This document shows, piece by piece, positions 12,937-19,040 of a stretch of DNA of 19,040 nucleotides. The notes under the pieces were generated by a model. The model was not told the DNA's origin, did no database searches, and saw only the letters and a list, made by a program, of their open reading frames with translations. The position numbers and the translations under genes are program-made. Where the stretch lies: positions 1 to 19,040 of the forward strand of contig CANRHA010000007.1 of assembly GCA_947630315.1 (NCBI GenBank), given 5' to 3'. Source of the stretch: an uncultured Clostridia bacterium (lineage in GTDB: Bacteria; Bacillota; Clostridia; Oscillospirales; Ruminococcaceae). Positions within the stretch are counted from its first letter, which is position 1. Each line of letters starts with the position of its first letter.

Positions 12937-13484
12937 ATCTGCCAACCCTCCTCCTCAAGATATTTTTTAAGCCCTCGGCGCGTCCTGAAAAGCAGGCTTT
13001 TTACCGCCGATTCGGTGGAACCCTGGCGCTCGGCTATCTCGCGGAACGTATCCGCAAAATAATACCTCTGTATAAACGCGGTCCGGGCCTCATATGAAAC
13101 TGTTTTTAGGTATGAATCGACCGCCTCGGCCAAAAGTCTGCCGTCAAACTCGCCGCCGCCGTCCGAAACGATATCGCCGAGTTCGTCAAGTGAAACGGTA
13201 AACTCCGAGGCGACGCGCTTTTTGCGGTGGACGGTGCGGTAGCGGTCAATAGAGATCTCCCGCGCGATTTTCCCGAGATAGGTCCTCAGCAGCGACGGGC
13301 GCTGCGGAGGAATAGAGTTCCACGCCCGAAAAAGCGTCTCGTTTACTATCTCGCGGGCGTCCTCGATATCGGCAAGAATATTCATGGCGATCTTTGAAAG
13401 ATAGCCCTGATACTTGTTCTGCGCCTCGGCAAGCGCGGCCTCCTCCCTCTGCCAGAACAGATCGACTATCATGTCGTCCTGCAT
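12933..13484 (-). CDS. ECF-type RNA polymerase sigma factor
   Basis: 183 residues. I start at ATG 13484 because AAAGGAG lies eight bases before it; the GTG (13493) and ATG (13490) upstream sit on top of that site. Region 2 runs from YQGYLSKIAMNILADIEDAR through EIVNETLFRAWNSIP to LLRTYLGKIAREISIDRYR. Region 4 runs from YLKTVSYEARTAFIQRYYF through TFREIAERQGSTESAVKSL to LLFRTRRGLKKYL, with the helix-turn-helix at the C-terminus. Its last codons (EEEGWQI) supply the GAGGAGGAGG ribosome site of the next gene, and its stop overlaps that gene's ATG by four bases, so the two are translationally coupled. It is not closely similar to the sigma factor at 5715. A TAATATAAT stretch lies near 13530 upstream, but I find no convincing -35 box. 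Confidence 0.92.
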   Translation of the reverse strand: MQDDMIVDLFWQREEAALAEAQNKYQGYLSKIAMNILADIEDAREIVNETLFRAWNSIPPQRPSLLRTYLGKIAREISIDRYRTVHRKKRVASEFTVSLDELGDIVSDGGGEFDGRLLAEAVDSYLKTVSYEARTAFIQRYYFADTFREIAERQGSTESAVKSLLFRTRRGLKKYLEEEGWQI

Positions 13485-13574
13485 TTTCATCACTCCTTTG
13501 TCGTCGGGCTTGCCTGCCCTTTATTATATTACCCGATAAATTTTGGCGGAGGGCGCGGATAGAAGACAGAAAGC

Positions 13575-13720
13575 GAAGCGTTATTTCTTGCTGTTCGCAC
13601 TTCGCGGGCATAAATGCCCATAAGACAAGCTGATTTTGCAGCCAATCGACCGTCCGCTGGACGCTCTCTTGGGCAAAATCCCGCATGTCTCGCTCGTGCT
13701 CACAGAGAAATAATCGCATC
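13575..13720 (+). repeat. R1 hairpin repeat, copy f, with a nested hairpin insert
   Basis: Its ends GAAGCGTTATTTCT and AGAAATAATCGCATC and its inner part GTTCGCACTTCGCGGGCATA match copy a. About 70 extra bases (about 13621-13690) sit in the loop and carry nested pairs. These are AGACA/TGTCT (13623/13686), GATTTTGC/GCAAAATC (13632/13673) and CGTCC-GCT-GGACG (13651-13663). No gene is credible here. Confidence 0.75.
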
Positions 13721-13723
13721 GTC

Positions 13724-13805
13724 GCGAGGCGTTAAAACTATCTTTTCGCCTTCCCTCGGCAAAAATTACCGCCTCGGTCGGCTCAAAGAGTTTTAATCGC
13801 CTCGC
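13724..13805 (+). repeat. R1 hairpin repeat, copy g (TTAAAACT-stem variant)
   Basis: GCGAGGCGTTAAAACT (13724-13739) pairs with AGTTTTAATCGCCTCGC (13789-13805), leaving one unpaired T just before CGC as in the other copies. The loop has TTCCCTCGGC and GCCTCGGTCG, as in copies b and e. This is the third stem sequence in the same frame. It begins four bases after copy f. Confidence 0.75.
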
Positions 13806-13809
13806 TGCT

Positions 13810-13826
13810 CAACGGCTACGCCGTTG
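13810..13826. repeat. CAACGGC-TAC-GCCGTTG hairpin
   Basis: A perfect 7-bp stem with a TAC loop just after R1 copy g. No T-run follows. Probably part of the repeat island. Confidence 0.45.
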
Positions 13827-13876
13827 TGCCGCTTGACCGGAAGTTCGCGATGAAACAAGTCCGCCCGCACCGGCTT

Positions 13877-13943
13877 GCTCATTTGCTTTTGTCTTCCCGC
13901 AACCCCGGTAAAAGCATTTCTGACATCTGACATCTGTCTTCTA
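13877..13943 (-). repeat. R2 repeat, copy b, with heptamer array
   Basis: The plus strand reads GCTCATTTGCTTTTGTCTTC, CCGCAACCCCGGTAAAAGC, then TCTGACA units ending TGTCTTCTAC. This is the reverse complement of copy a at 6512 and parallels copy c at 2288. Confidence 0.65.
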
Positions 13944-13957
13944 CTTGCCCCTGACGC

Positions 13958-13990
13958 TAAAACAGACACAGCTTTTGCGGCCGTGTCTGT
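13958..13990 (-). terminator. Terminator of the pduL gene
   Basis: On the minus strand ACAGACAC pairs with GTGTCTGT around a 13-base loop, followed by TTTTAG. It begins 13 bases after the pduL stop codon. Confidence 0.8.
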
Positions 13991-14003
13991 CAAGTGCTTT
14001 ATA

Positions 14004-14576
14004 TCAGAGCTTCACTATTTCGCCGAGCTGATCTCTGCCGCAGCCTACGGCGTTTGATTCGTCGGTGTCGATGTGCATCGCCGTAGCGTAGGAGGGGCTT
14101 ACGCGGCATACGACGTCTCCTAAAATGGCGCTTCTCTCGGCGGTGTCTATCCTGACCCAAACCTCGTCCTTATCCTTGACGCCTAAGGAAGCGGCGTCCT
14201 CGGGGGTGAGGTGAATGTGTCTCTTGGCGATTATTACGCCCTCTTTGAGCTCGATCTCCCCGCAGGGGCCGACAAGCTTGCAGGCTCCGCTTCCCTCTAA
14301 ATCGCCCGATTCGCGAACGGGGGCGGTAATGCCTATAGAACGCGCGTCGGTGGCGGAAAGCTCGACCTGAGTGGCCTTGCGGCAGGGCCCGAGGATAGAT
14401 ACCCCGGCGAGCTCCTTTTTAGGACCTACTACCGTCACCCTCTCCTCGCAGGCGTACTGCCCGGGCTGAGAGAGGTCTTTTTTCTTGGTGAGGGTCGCGT
14501 TCTCGCCGAAGAGGATCTTAAGATCCTGCTCGGTGACGTGAACATGCCTTGCAGATGTTTCAACGATGAATTTCAT
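14004..14576 (-). CDS. pduL: PduL-type phosphate acyltransferase (phosphotransacylase)
   Basis: It interconverts acyl-CoA and acyl-phosphate (propionyl or acetyl). 190 residues form the two-part PduL fold. The metal-binding SARHVH is near residues 8-13, and ILGPCRKATQVELSATDARS comes at 61-80, followed by APVRESG and GSGACKLVGPCGEIELKEG. The second AKRHIHLTPEDAA is at 117-129, and the end motif is AMHIDTDESNA with His168. All expected zinc-site histidines are present. There is no N-terminal microcompartment-targeting extension and no shell or diol-dehydratase gene in view, so it is more likely a free enzyme of fermentative acetyl-phosphate metabolism. GGAG lies about nine bases before the ATG. 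It follows yfhO after 108 bases without a clear terminator, so some cotranscription is possible. Confidence 0.93.
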   Translation of the reverse strand: MKFIVETSARHVHVTEQDLKILFGENATLTKKKDLSQPGQYACEERVTVVGPKKELAGVSILGPCRKATQVELSATDARSIGITAPVRESGDLEGSGACKLVGPCGEIELKEGVIIAKRHIHLTPEDAASLGVKDKDEVWVRIDTAERSAILGDVVCRVSPSYATAMHIDTDESNAVGCGRDQLGEIVKL

Positions 14577-14684
14577 CTTTCATTTCTCCTTTTATGTCAA
14601 ATTATTGTGGACTTTCCCTTGCTTCTGCCTTACATGCAGAAAACTTTTGCTCCGTATTAAGTTTACTACTCTTTTTGCGGCCGG

Positions 14685-17510
14685 TCAAGCAGTTTTTTTC
14701 AGTATCTTTTTTATCAGCGCGCCGTCCTTTACCTCAAATACCGCCACTATGCCAATAAACGACAGCCCTATAAGCTCGACGATTATTGCAAGCACAAGGT
14801 AATCGGGGAAGAACTTCATGGTTATCTCGTGTTCTCCCGGGGTCAGCGGAACGCCTATCAGCGAATCCAGAAGCTTTACCGGCTCGGTCTCAACGCCGTC
14901 GACCTTTATAGTCCAGCCCGGCTCCATCGGCACCGTCGTCATCAAAACGCAGTCCTCGTCGGCGGTGACGGTTCCTTTGAGATATGTGTCGCTGTGCTCG
15001 GTTATGTTCCAGCCGCCCTTTGATATTTCGGAATACGCCTCCTCAAAGGCTTCAAGATCGAGACTGTAGAACAGCACGTCAGAGAATAACGCCTCGCCGT
15101 TTGCAAGCGTCATTCTAAGCTTTATGGTCTCGCCAGGCTCGAACGAACCGAGATTTAAAATGCTGTAGTTTTCGCCGGTAAAGAAGTAATCTACAAAGGC
15201 GTAGTTTTCAATATCCCACGAATCCGCCTTAAGCCACATGTTGCACTGACGCTGATACTGGGTCGTGAAGAAGGCGTATAACGGCATATCCGTGTCGACG
15301 TCGAGGGTAAACTCAATATAGCTGTCCTTGCCCTCAACGGCGGTGGTGTACCATATGTGGTCGCCGGTGGTCGCGGCGGAGCAGTTTACCGTGTCGGTGG
15401 AGCGGGTATACACCTGCTTAAACACCCTCGTCGAACCCTTGCCGGTTATTCCGCCGAGCAGCTTTTCCTGATTTGTAAACGGGTCCTCCGAATCCAAAAC
15501 GGTATTTAAGATCGCCTCGTCGGCAAGGTACCCCACCGGCAGCGCATAAGGGTTCTCGTAAACCTCAATGTCGTCGACTCCTGTGGTTTCGGGGGTCATT
15601 ATCTTCTCATATTTCCAGAACGGCTTTTTTATGAGATTTTCATACCCTACCCGCTTGACGTCGTCCTCGCTGACCGTTTCGCCCTCCTCCGGCTCCGCGG
15701 GCTGGGATTCCTTATACATTATATACTTTATCCCGAAAAGCGAATCGGTGACGGCTGTCTGGCCGGTGTATTTAGTAAAGTGCCCCTGCATTCCGTAGCC
15801 GAGGGATTTTAACATCTTTAAAACCGGCGTGTTCATCGTCGAGCTTGAGTGGGATATCCCCGCAAAGCCCATTCCTATCGGGTCGTTTACGGTGCGGTGG
15901 AAGGTCTTTTCGACCCTATAAAGCCCGTCGTCGCGCTCTTCAAGCTGTGAAACTATCTCTCTGCCGTCGTTGAAGTACGGCACATAAGAGGAATAGGTGC
16001 TGTATACAACGTCGTAGTCTATCGACCAAACCGTCCAGAGGCCGTTTATCAGTATCTCTATGCCGACAAATACCCCGGTCACAAGTCGGGCCGTCCTCTT
16101 AGGGGATTTTTTGCAGAGGCACAAAAGCCCCGCAAATACCGCAAGCGCCAGAACGCTGTACCAAACCGTTTCAAGCAGGTAGATGTGCATATAGTCCTGC
16201 TTGTTTATATACGCGAGAACTACTACCCACGCAAACGCCGTCAGGCAGATCTCTTTTACCGATACGCCGTCGAGGTTTTCAAACGCCCTGAATCCGCAGA
16301 TTATCATCAGGAAAGAGAAAGTAAAGGAATACCTGTAGGGCAGCCAGTTGGGGACCTGAAAACCGTGCCACGCGATATCGACCGTGGAGAGATACATAGA
16401 ACCGAACACCGCGAGCATCAGCACCGCTATGGAGATTTTCTCCTTCGGCTTTATTTTTGTGTTCAGGAAGAACAGCGGCACCAAAATTATCATTATCGTG
16501 CCGCAGGCTATCATCGGAAGCCCCTCCGGCCTTACGGTGTCGTATGAATTTGTAAAGAGCTTTGATATGAACTGGAAGATGTCGAACTGATTTTTCGGGG
16601 TGAAGTCGGGGGTGGAAAATTCAAGCTTTCCGAGGCTGAGGGAGTTGTAGACCGGGATCAGTATTATCGACGAGCTTAAAACCGAAATTACCGCCGAACA
16701 TGTGAACTTAAGCCCCGCCTTGAACCAATGGGGCGCTATCGCGCGGCCGGGGCGGGAGAATATATAGTAGATAAAGTAGAGCGCGCAGAAAAAGCCTATC
16801 ATGTAGCCGATGTAGAAATGAGAGATGAACATTACGGTAAGCGGCAGAATAAAGGGAAGCATCTTTCCCTCGTCTACGAGCCGCTCTATGCCGAGAAGTA
16901 TTATCGGCAGCCATATCATGCCGTCTATCCACATCGGGTTCATCAGCTCTACTATGATGTAGGTCATCAGGGCGTAGCTGAGCGAGAAAATAAGCTGTGA
17001 GGAGGGCTTTGCGCCCTTGCTCCTCTTTAGGTAATACGCCATCGTAAGGCCGCAGCAGCCGACCTTTGCGAGCTCCATTATCTCGATCGCGCCGAGTATC
17101 ATCGACCTCGGCAGGAGCACGACTATCCACATAAACGGGCTTGCAAGGTAATACCCGAACATTCCGAGCGTTTCGCCCGAGAGGTTTCGCGACCAGCTGT
17201 AAATAAGGCTGCCGTCGCCCCATATCGCGTCGCGCATCATCTCGTAGTAGCTGACGTACTGGCCGTTCAAATCGAGCACCAGCACCGACATATCCCCGAA
17301 CGGGTGAACGCCGAAGATGATATAAATAAGATACATTATCCCGACGGGGATCAAAAACGCGAGATAGGCTATGCGGTGTTTATAAAGATGTCTGCCGAGG
17401 GGGTTGTTGGTTGTAAATCCCTCGAAGCGCCTTTTTCTTATCGAACCGGCGGGCGCGGGTTCGGTGGGCGCGCCCTCGCGTATTTCGCCCTGTAATTCGT
17501 TTTCGCTCAT
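14685..17510 (-). CDS. yfhO: YfhO-family membrane protein (lipid-carrier-dependent glycosyl transfer)
   Basis: 941 residues. Residues 1-45 are cytoplasmic; then come about a dozen membrane helices, starting at HRIAYLAFLIPVGIMYLIYI. A large outer domain (about 500-900) follows, with a last helix near 905-925 (YLVLAIIVELIGLSFIGIVAV). Family landmarks are DLNGQYVSYYEMMRDAIWG, IYSWSRNLSGE, GYYLASPF and the outer-domain end PMEPGWTIKVDG...PLTPGEHEITMKFFP. In Bacillus and Listeria, YfhO-type proteins move a sugar from undecaprenyl phosphate (made by CsbB-type enzymes) onto lipoteichoic acid outside the membrane. The CsbB-like gene ends one base before this ATG, with GAAAGGAAAA as ribosome site, which strongly supports that pairing here. 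The acceptor polymer in this organism is not shown. Confidence 0.93.
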   Translation of the reverse strand: MSENELQGEIREGAPTEPAPAGSIRKRRFEGFTTNNPLGRHLYKHRIAYLAFLIPVGIMYLIYIIFGVHPFGDMSVLVLDLNGQYVSYYEMMRDAIWGDGSLIYSWSRNLSGETLGMFGYYLASPFMWIVVLLPRSMILGAIEIMELAKVGCCGLTMAYYLKRSKGAKPSSQLIFSLSYALMTYIIVELMNPMWIDGMIWLPIILLGIERLVDEGKMLPFILPLTVMFISHFYIGYMIGFFCALYFIYYIFSRPGRAIAPHWFKAGLKFTCSAVISVLSSSIILIPVYNSLSLGKLEFSTPDFTPKNQFDIFQFISKLFTNSYDTVRPEGLPMIACGTIMIILVPLFFLNTKIKPKEKISIAVLMLAVFGSMYLSTVDIAWHGFQVPNWLPYRYSFTFSFLMIICGFRAFENLDGVSVKEICLTAFAWVVVLAYINKQDYMHIYLLETVWYSVLALAVFAGLLCLCKKSPKRTARLVTGVFVGIEILINGLWTVWSIDYDVVYSTYSSYVPYFNDGREIVSQLEERDDGLYRVEKTFHRTVNDPIGMGFAGISHSSSTMNTPVLKMLKSLGYGMQGHFTKYTGQTAVTDSLFGIKYIMYKESQPAEPEEGETVSEDDVKRVGYENLIKKPFWKYEKIMTPETTGVDDIEVYENPYALPVGYLADEAILNTVLDSEDPFTNQEKLLGGITGKGSTRVFKQVYTRSTDTVNCSAATTGDHIWYTTAVEGKDSYIEFTLDVDTDMPLYAFFTTQYQRQCNMWLKADSWDIENYAFVDYFFTGENYSILNLGSFEPGETIKLRMTLANGEALFSDVLFYSLDLEAFEEAYSEISKGGWNITEHSDTYLKGTVTADEDCVLMTTVPMEPGWTIKVDGVETEPVKLLDSLIGVPLTPGEHEITMKFFPDYLVLAIIVELIGLSFIGIVAVFEVKDGALIKKILKKTA

Positions 17511-17511
17511 A

Positions 17512-18417
17512 TCAGATTTTCCTTTCGTCGTCCGTTCGCGCGCAAATGTGATAACGCGGCCTCGATTTTATCTCGTCGTATATTCGTGAAAGATAAAACC
17601 CCGCCACGCCGAGGGAAACCAAAATCAGCCCGGCAAGGATCATCAGCGTTATTACCGCGGCGTTAAACGCCCCGAGCGGCACGCCTATTATGCACAAAAC
17701 AAGCAGAACGAGCGCGGCGATAAGGTCTGATATTCCGCAGACGAGGCTGAAATAAAGGGGTATGTCGGTGAAGGAGGCTATATTTTTCACCGCGTATTTA
17801 AAGAGCTTTTTAAAGGTCCATTTCCCCTCGCCCCTCGCCCTTGCGGCGACGTTATAAGTCACCTCTGCGGCGTCGAATCCTATAAACTGGGCGAGCGCCC
17901 TGAAAAAGCTGCCCTGCTCGCCGTACTGCAAAACCGCGTCGGCCGCGCGGCGATCCAAAAGAATAAAATCGGAAGCGCCGGACATATCAAAGCCGGTCGC
18001 CTTCGACATCACTCCGTTGAAGATCTTTGCGAAAAGCCCGTACCCGCGCGATTCGCTGCCGCGATAGGATTTCTTTCCTACGACGACCCCCGCGCCCTCG
18101 CGCCACTTTTTCACCATCTCTTTTAAAACCTCCGGCGGGTGCTGAAGGTCGCAGTCTATAACGGCCAAGGCGTCGCCGCGCGCGCTTTCAAGCCCTGCGC
18201 GTATCGCGGCCTCCTTGCCGAAGTTTCGCGAAAAGCGTATCCCGCGGACCTCGGGGTTTACGGCCGCCGCCGTTATCTCGTTCCATGTGCCGTCGGTCGA
18301 GCCGTCGTCGACGAAGATAAGCTCTTTTTCCTCGCTGCTGAGCACCGCGCTCACGGCCCTTGCGGCCTCGGCTATGTTGTCCTTTTCGTTAAATGAGGGA
18401 ATAATTACAGATATCAT
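17512..18417 (-). CDS. CsbB/GtrB-like polyprenyl-phosphate glycosyltransferase
   Basis: 301 residues from ATG 18417, preceded by GAGGAGTTAAA; the ATGA overlaps the stop of the PHP gene, and the longer upstream frame has no ribosome site. The GT2 catalytic domain (1-220) has SVIIPSFNE, IFVDDGSTDGT (32-44) and the metal-binding DCDLQHPPE (88-96). Further landmarks are GKKSYRGSESR, SDFILLDRRAADAVLQYG, and GEGKWTFKKLFKYAVKNIAS just before the membrane. Two membrane helices (about 222-246 and 250-276) and a short tail YDEIKSRPRYH follow. This is the CsbB/GtrB/DPM1 plan: transfer of a sugar from a nucleotide donor to undecaprenyl phosphate at the inner face. The adjacent YfhO protein would use the product outside. 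The sugar cannot be told from sequence. Confidence 0.93.
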   Translation of the reverse strand: MISVIIPSFNEKDNIAEAARAVSAVLSSEEKELIFVDDGSTDGTWNEITAAAVNPEVRGIRFSRNFGKEAAIRAGLESARGDALAVIDCDLQHPPEVLKEMVKKWREGAGVVVGKKSYRGSESRGYGLFAKIFNGVMSKATGFDMSGASDFILLDRRAADAVLQYGEQGSFFRALAQFIGFDAAEVTYNVAARARGEGKWTFKKLFKYAVKNIASFTDIPLYFSLVCGISDLIAALVLLVLCIIGVPLGAFNAAVITLMILAGLILVSLGVAGFYLSRIYDEIKSRPRYHICARTDDERKI

Positions 18418-19040
18418 TTTAACTCCTCGGAACCTGCCGCGATCTCGGGCGGCAGAAGCTTTATATCCGGCCTTACGCAGTACTGCCACGGGTCGCCGTC
18501 GGGCCTGCGCTCCATAAGCTCGGGGTCTTTTACCAAGAGCTTTGTTATCCTGCCCGATCTTAAGCGTTCAAGATAATCGCCGGGGCATGAGAGCTTTTCG
18601 TCGAGGGCTATCCCGCCGCCGGGGTGGTTCCAATAGTGATGGGCGTCCGAGCCGGCGGTCATAGGCAGGCCGTATGATTCGGCGTACGCCCTCGCCCTCT
18701 CGTTAAAGGCCTCGTCATAGTTGCCGCAGTTGTAAACTTCAACGCCGTCGACGCTGTGAGGGTAGAGGCGGATAGTGTTTATATACGGCGCCTCCCTGAA
18801 CGGGTGGGCGTGTACGGTAAATCCGCCGGCGGAGCGAACGAAATCGGCAAAAACATAGGCGGGCATATTGTCTATTTCGGGGTGATCCAAAAGAAATTTT
18901 TTATCTATCCCGTAGGTCAGAAGCTCGGTGCCGTGCCAGCCGTATTCAAGTCCGAAAAATACGTCGAGGCCGAGCTCGTCGCCCCGGCGCTTTGCGTCTT
19001 CATACCCCTGGCAGAAGAGGTGTATTTTTATATCCCAGGG
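18414..19040 (-). CDS. PHP-domain protein, C-terminal part (5' end outside window)
   Basis: 208 residues are visible; the frame is open to the window edge, so the gene starts beyond 19040 and the TTG at 18890 is internal. It belongs to the PHP superfamily of metal-dependent hydrolases. Visible motifs are FFGLEYGWHGTELLTYGID, VHAHPFR and TAGSDAHHYWNHPGGG, which supply metal-binding Glu, His and Asp/His residues. The first motif (HxHT/S) must lie upstream. Stand-alone PHP proteins of this type are phosphoesterases acting on nucleotides or sugar phosphates, but the substrate is unknown here. It is the first gene visible of the operon and overlaps the glycosyltransferase start by four bases (ATGA), so the two are coupled. 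A link to envelope glycosylation is only suggested by this position. Confidence 0.88.
   Translation of the reverse strand, partial: PWDIKIHLFCQGYEDAKRRGDELGLDVFFGLEYGWHGTELLTYGIDKKFLLDHPEIDNMPAYVFADFVRSAGGFTVHAHPFREAPYINTIRLYPHSVDGVEVYNCGNYDEAFNERARAYAESYGLPMTAGSDAHHYWNHPGGGIALDEKLSCPGDYLERLRSGRITKLLVKDPELMERRPDGDPWQYCVRPDIKLLPPEIAAGSEELK

Noticed and set aside
14004..14576. Bacterial microcompartment locus
   Set aside because: PduL alone is present, with no targeting extension and no shell protein or signature enzyme in the window.
14623..14641. Terminator after yfhO
   Set aside because: The TTCTGC/GCAGAA hairpin is only 6 bp and no T-run follows on the minus strand.

Overview
The window looks like a chromosomal segment of a moderately GC-rich Clostridia member, most likely Oscillospirales/Ruminococcaceae-like, possibly from a gut genome. 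The grounds are Firmicutes-type ribosome binding sites (GGAGG), CCA-encoding tRNA genes, ECF sigma factors paired with single-pass sensor proteins, a CsbB/YfhO glycosylation pair and a large serine recombinase typical of clostridial integrative elements. This placement is inference; there is no rRNA or marker gene in the window.

Layout. (1) 1-1179 (+): the C-terminal two thirds of a large serine recombinase. (2) About 1180-3197: two kilobases with no convincing gene, packed with structured repeats. These are a near-perfect GC-rich four-way cloverleaf, a 24-bp perfect palindrome, 75-bp and 229-bp direct repeats, several copies of a hairpin family (called R1 here), and tRNA-Tyr 3'-end remnants. 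(3) 3160-3430 (-): promoter, tRNA-Thr(TGT), tRNA-Tyr(GTA) and terminator. (4) 3454-6269 (-): an ECF sigma factor followed by a membrane-anchored beta-propeller protein and a terminator. (5) 6480-6860: a second repeat island. (6) 6932-9035 (+): an ACT-domain protein, a UPF0210 (PFL family) protein and a small TIGR04076-like protein. (7) 9166-13484 (-): a second ECF sigma factor, translationally coupled (ATGA overlap) to a very large single-pass protein with an internal A-B-B'-A' domain duplication. (8) 13575-13945: a third repeat island. (9) 13958-19040 (-): PHP-domain protein (cut by the window end), CsbB-like polyprenyl-phosphate glycosyltransferase, YfhO-family membrane protein, then PduL-type phosphotransacylase and a terminator.

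How the parts work together. The two sigma/sensor pairs are two separate cell-surface signalling modules built on the same plan: ECF sigma first, then a protein with a short basic cytoplasmic N-terminus, one membrane helix containing IAACAAL, and a large outside domain. The glycosyltransferase and YfhO protein overlap or abut and probably load a sugar on undecaprenyl phosphate and transfer it outside the membrane onto a cell-envelope polymer. The ACT and UPF0210 genes form a widely conserved pair of unknown function.

The most unusual content is the intergenic repeat material. At least seven copies of R1 share a frame (GCG, stem, loop, matching stem, unpaired T, CGC) although the stem sequence differs between copies. 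The two strands change together, which points to selection for, or descent through, a folded form. The cloverleaf at 1632-1725 pairs 84 of its 94 bases with no unpaired base at the junction. Both deserve genome-wide searches.
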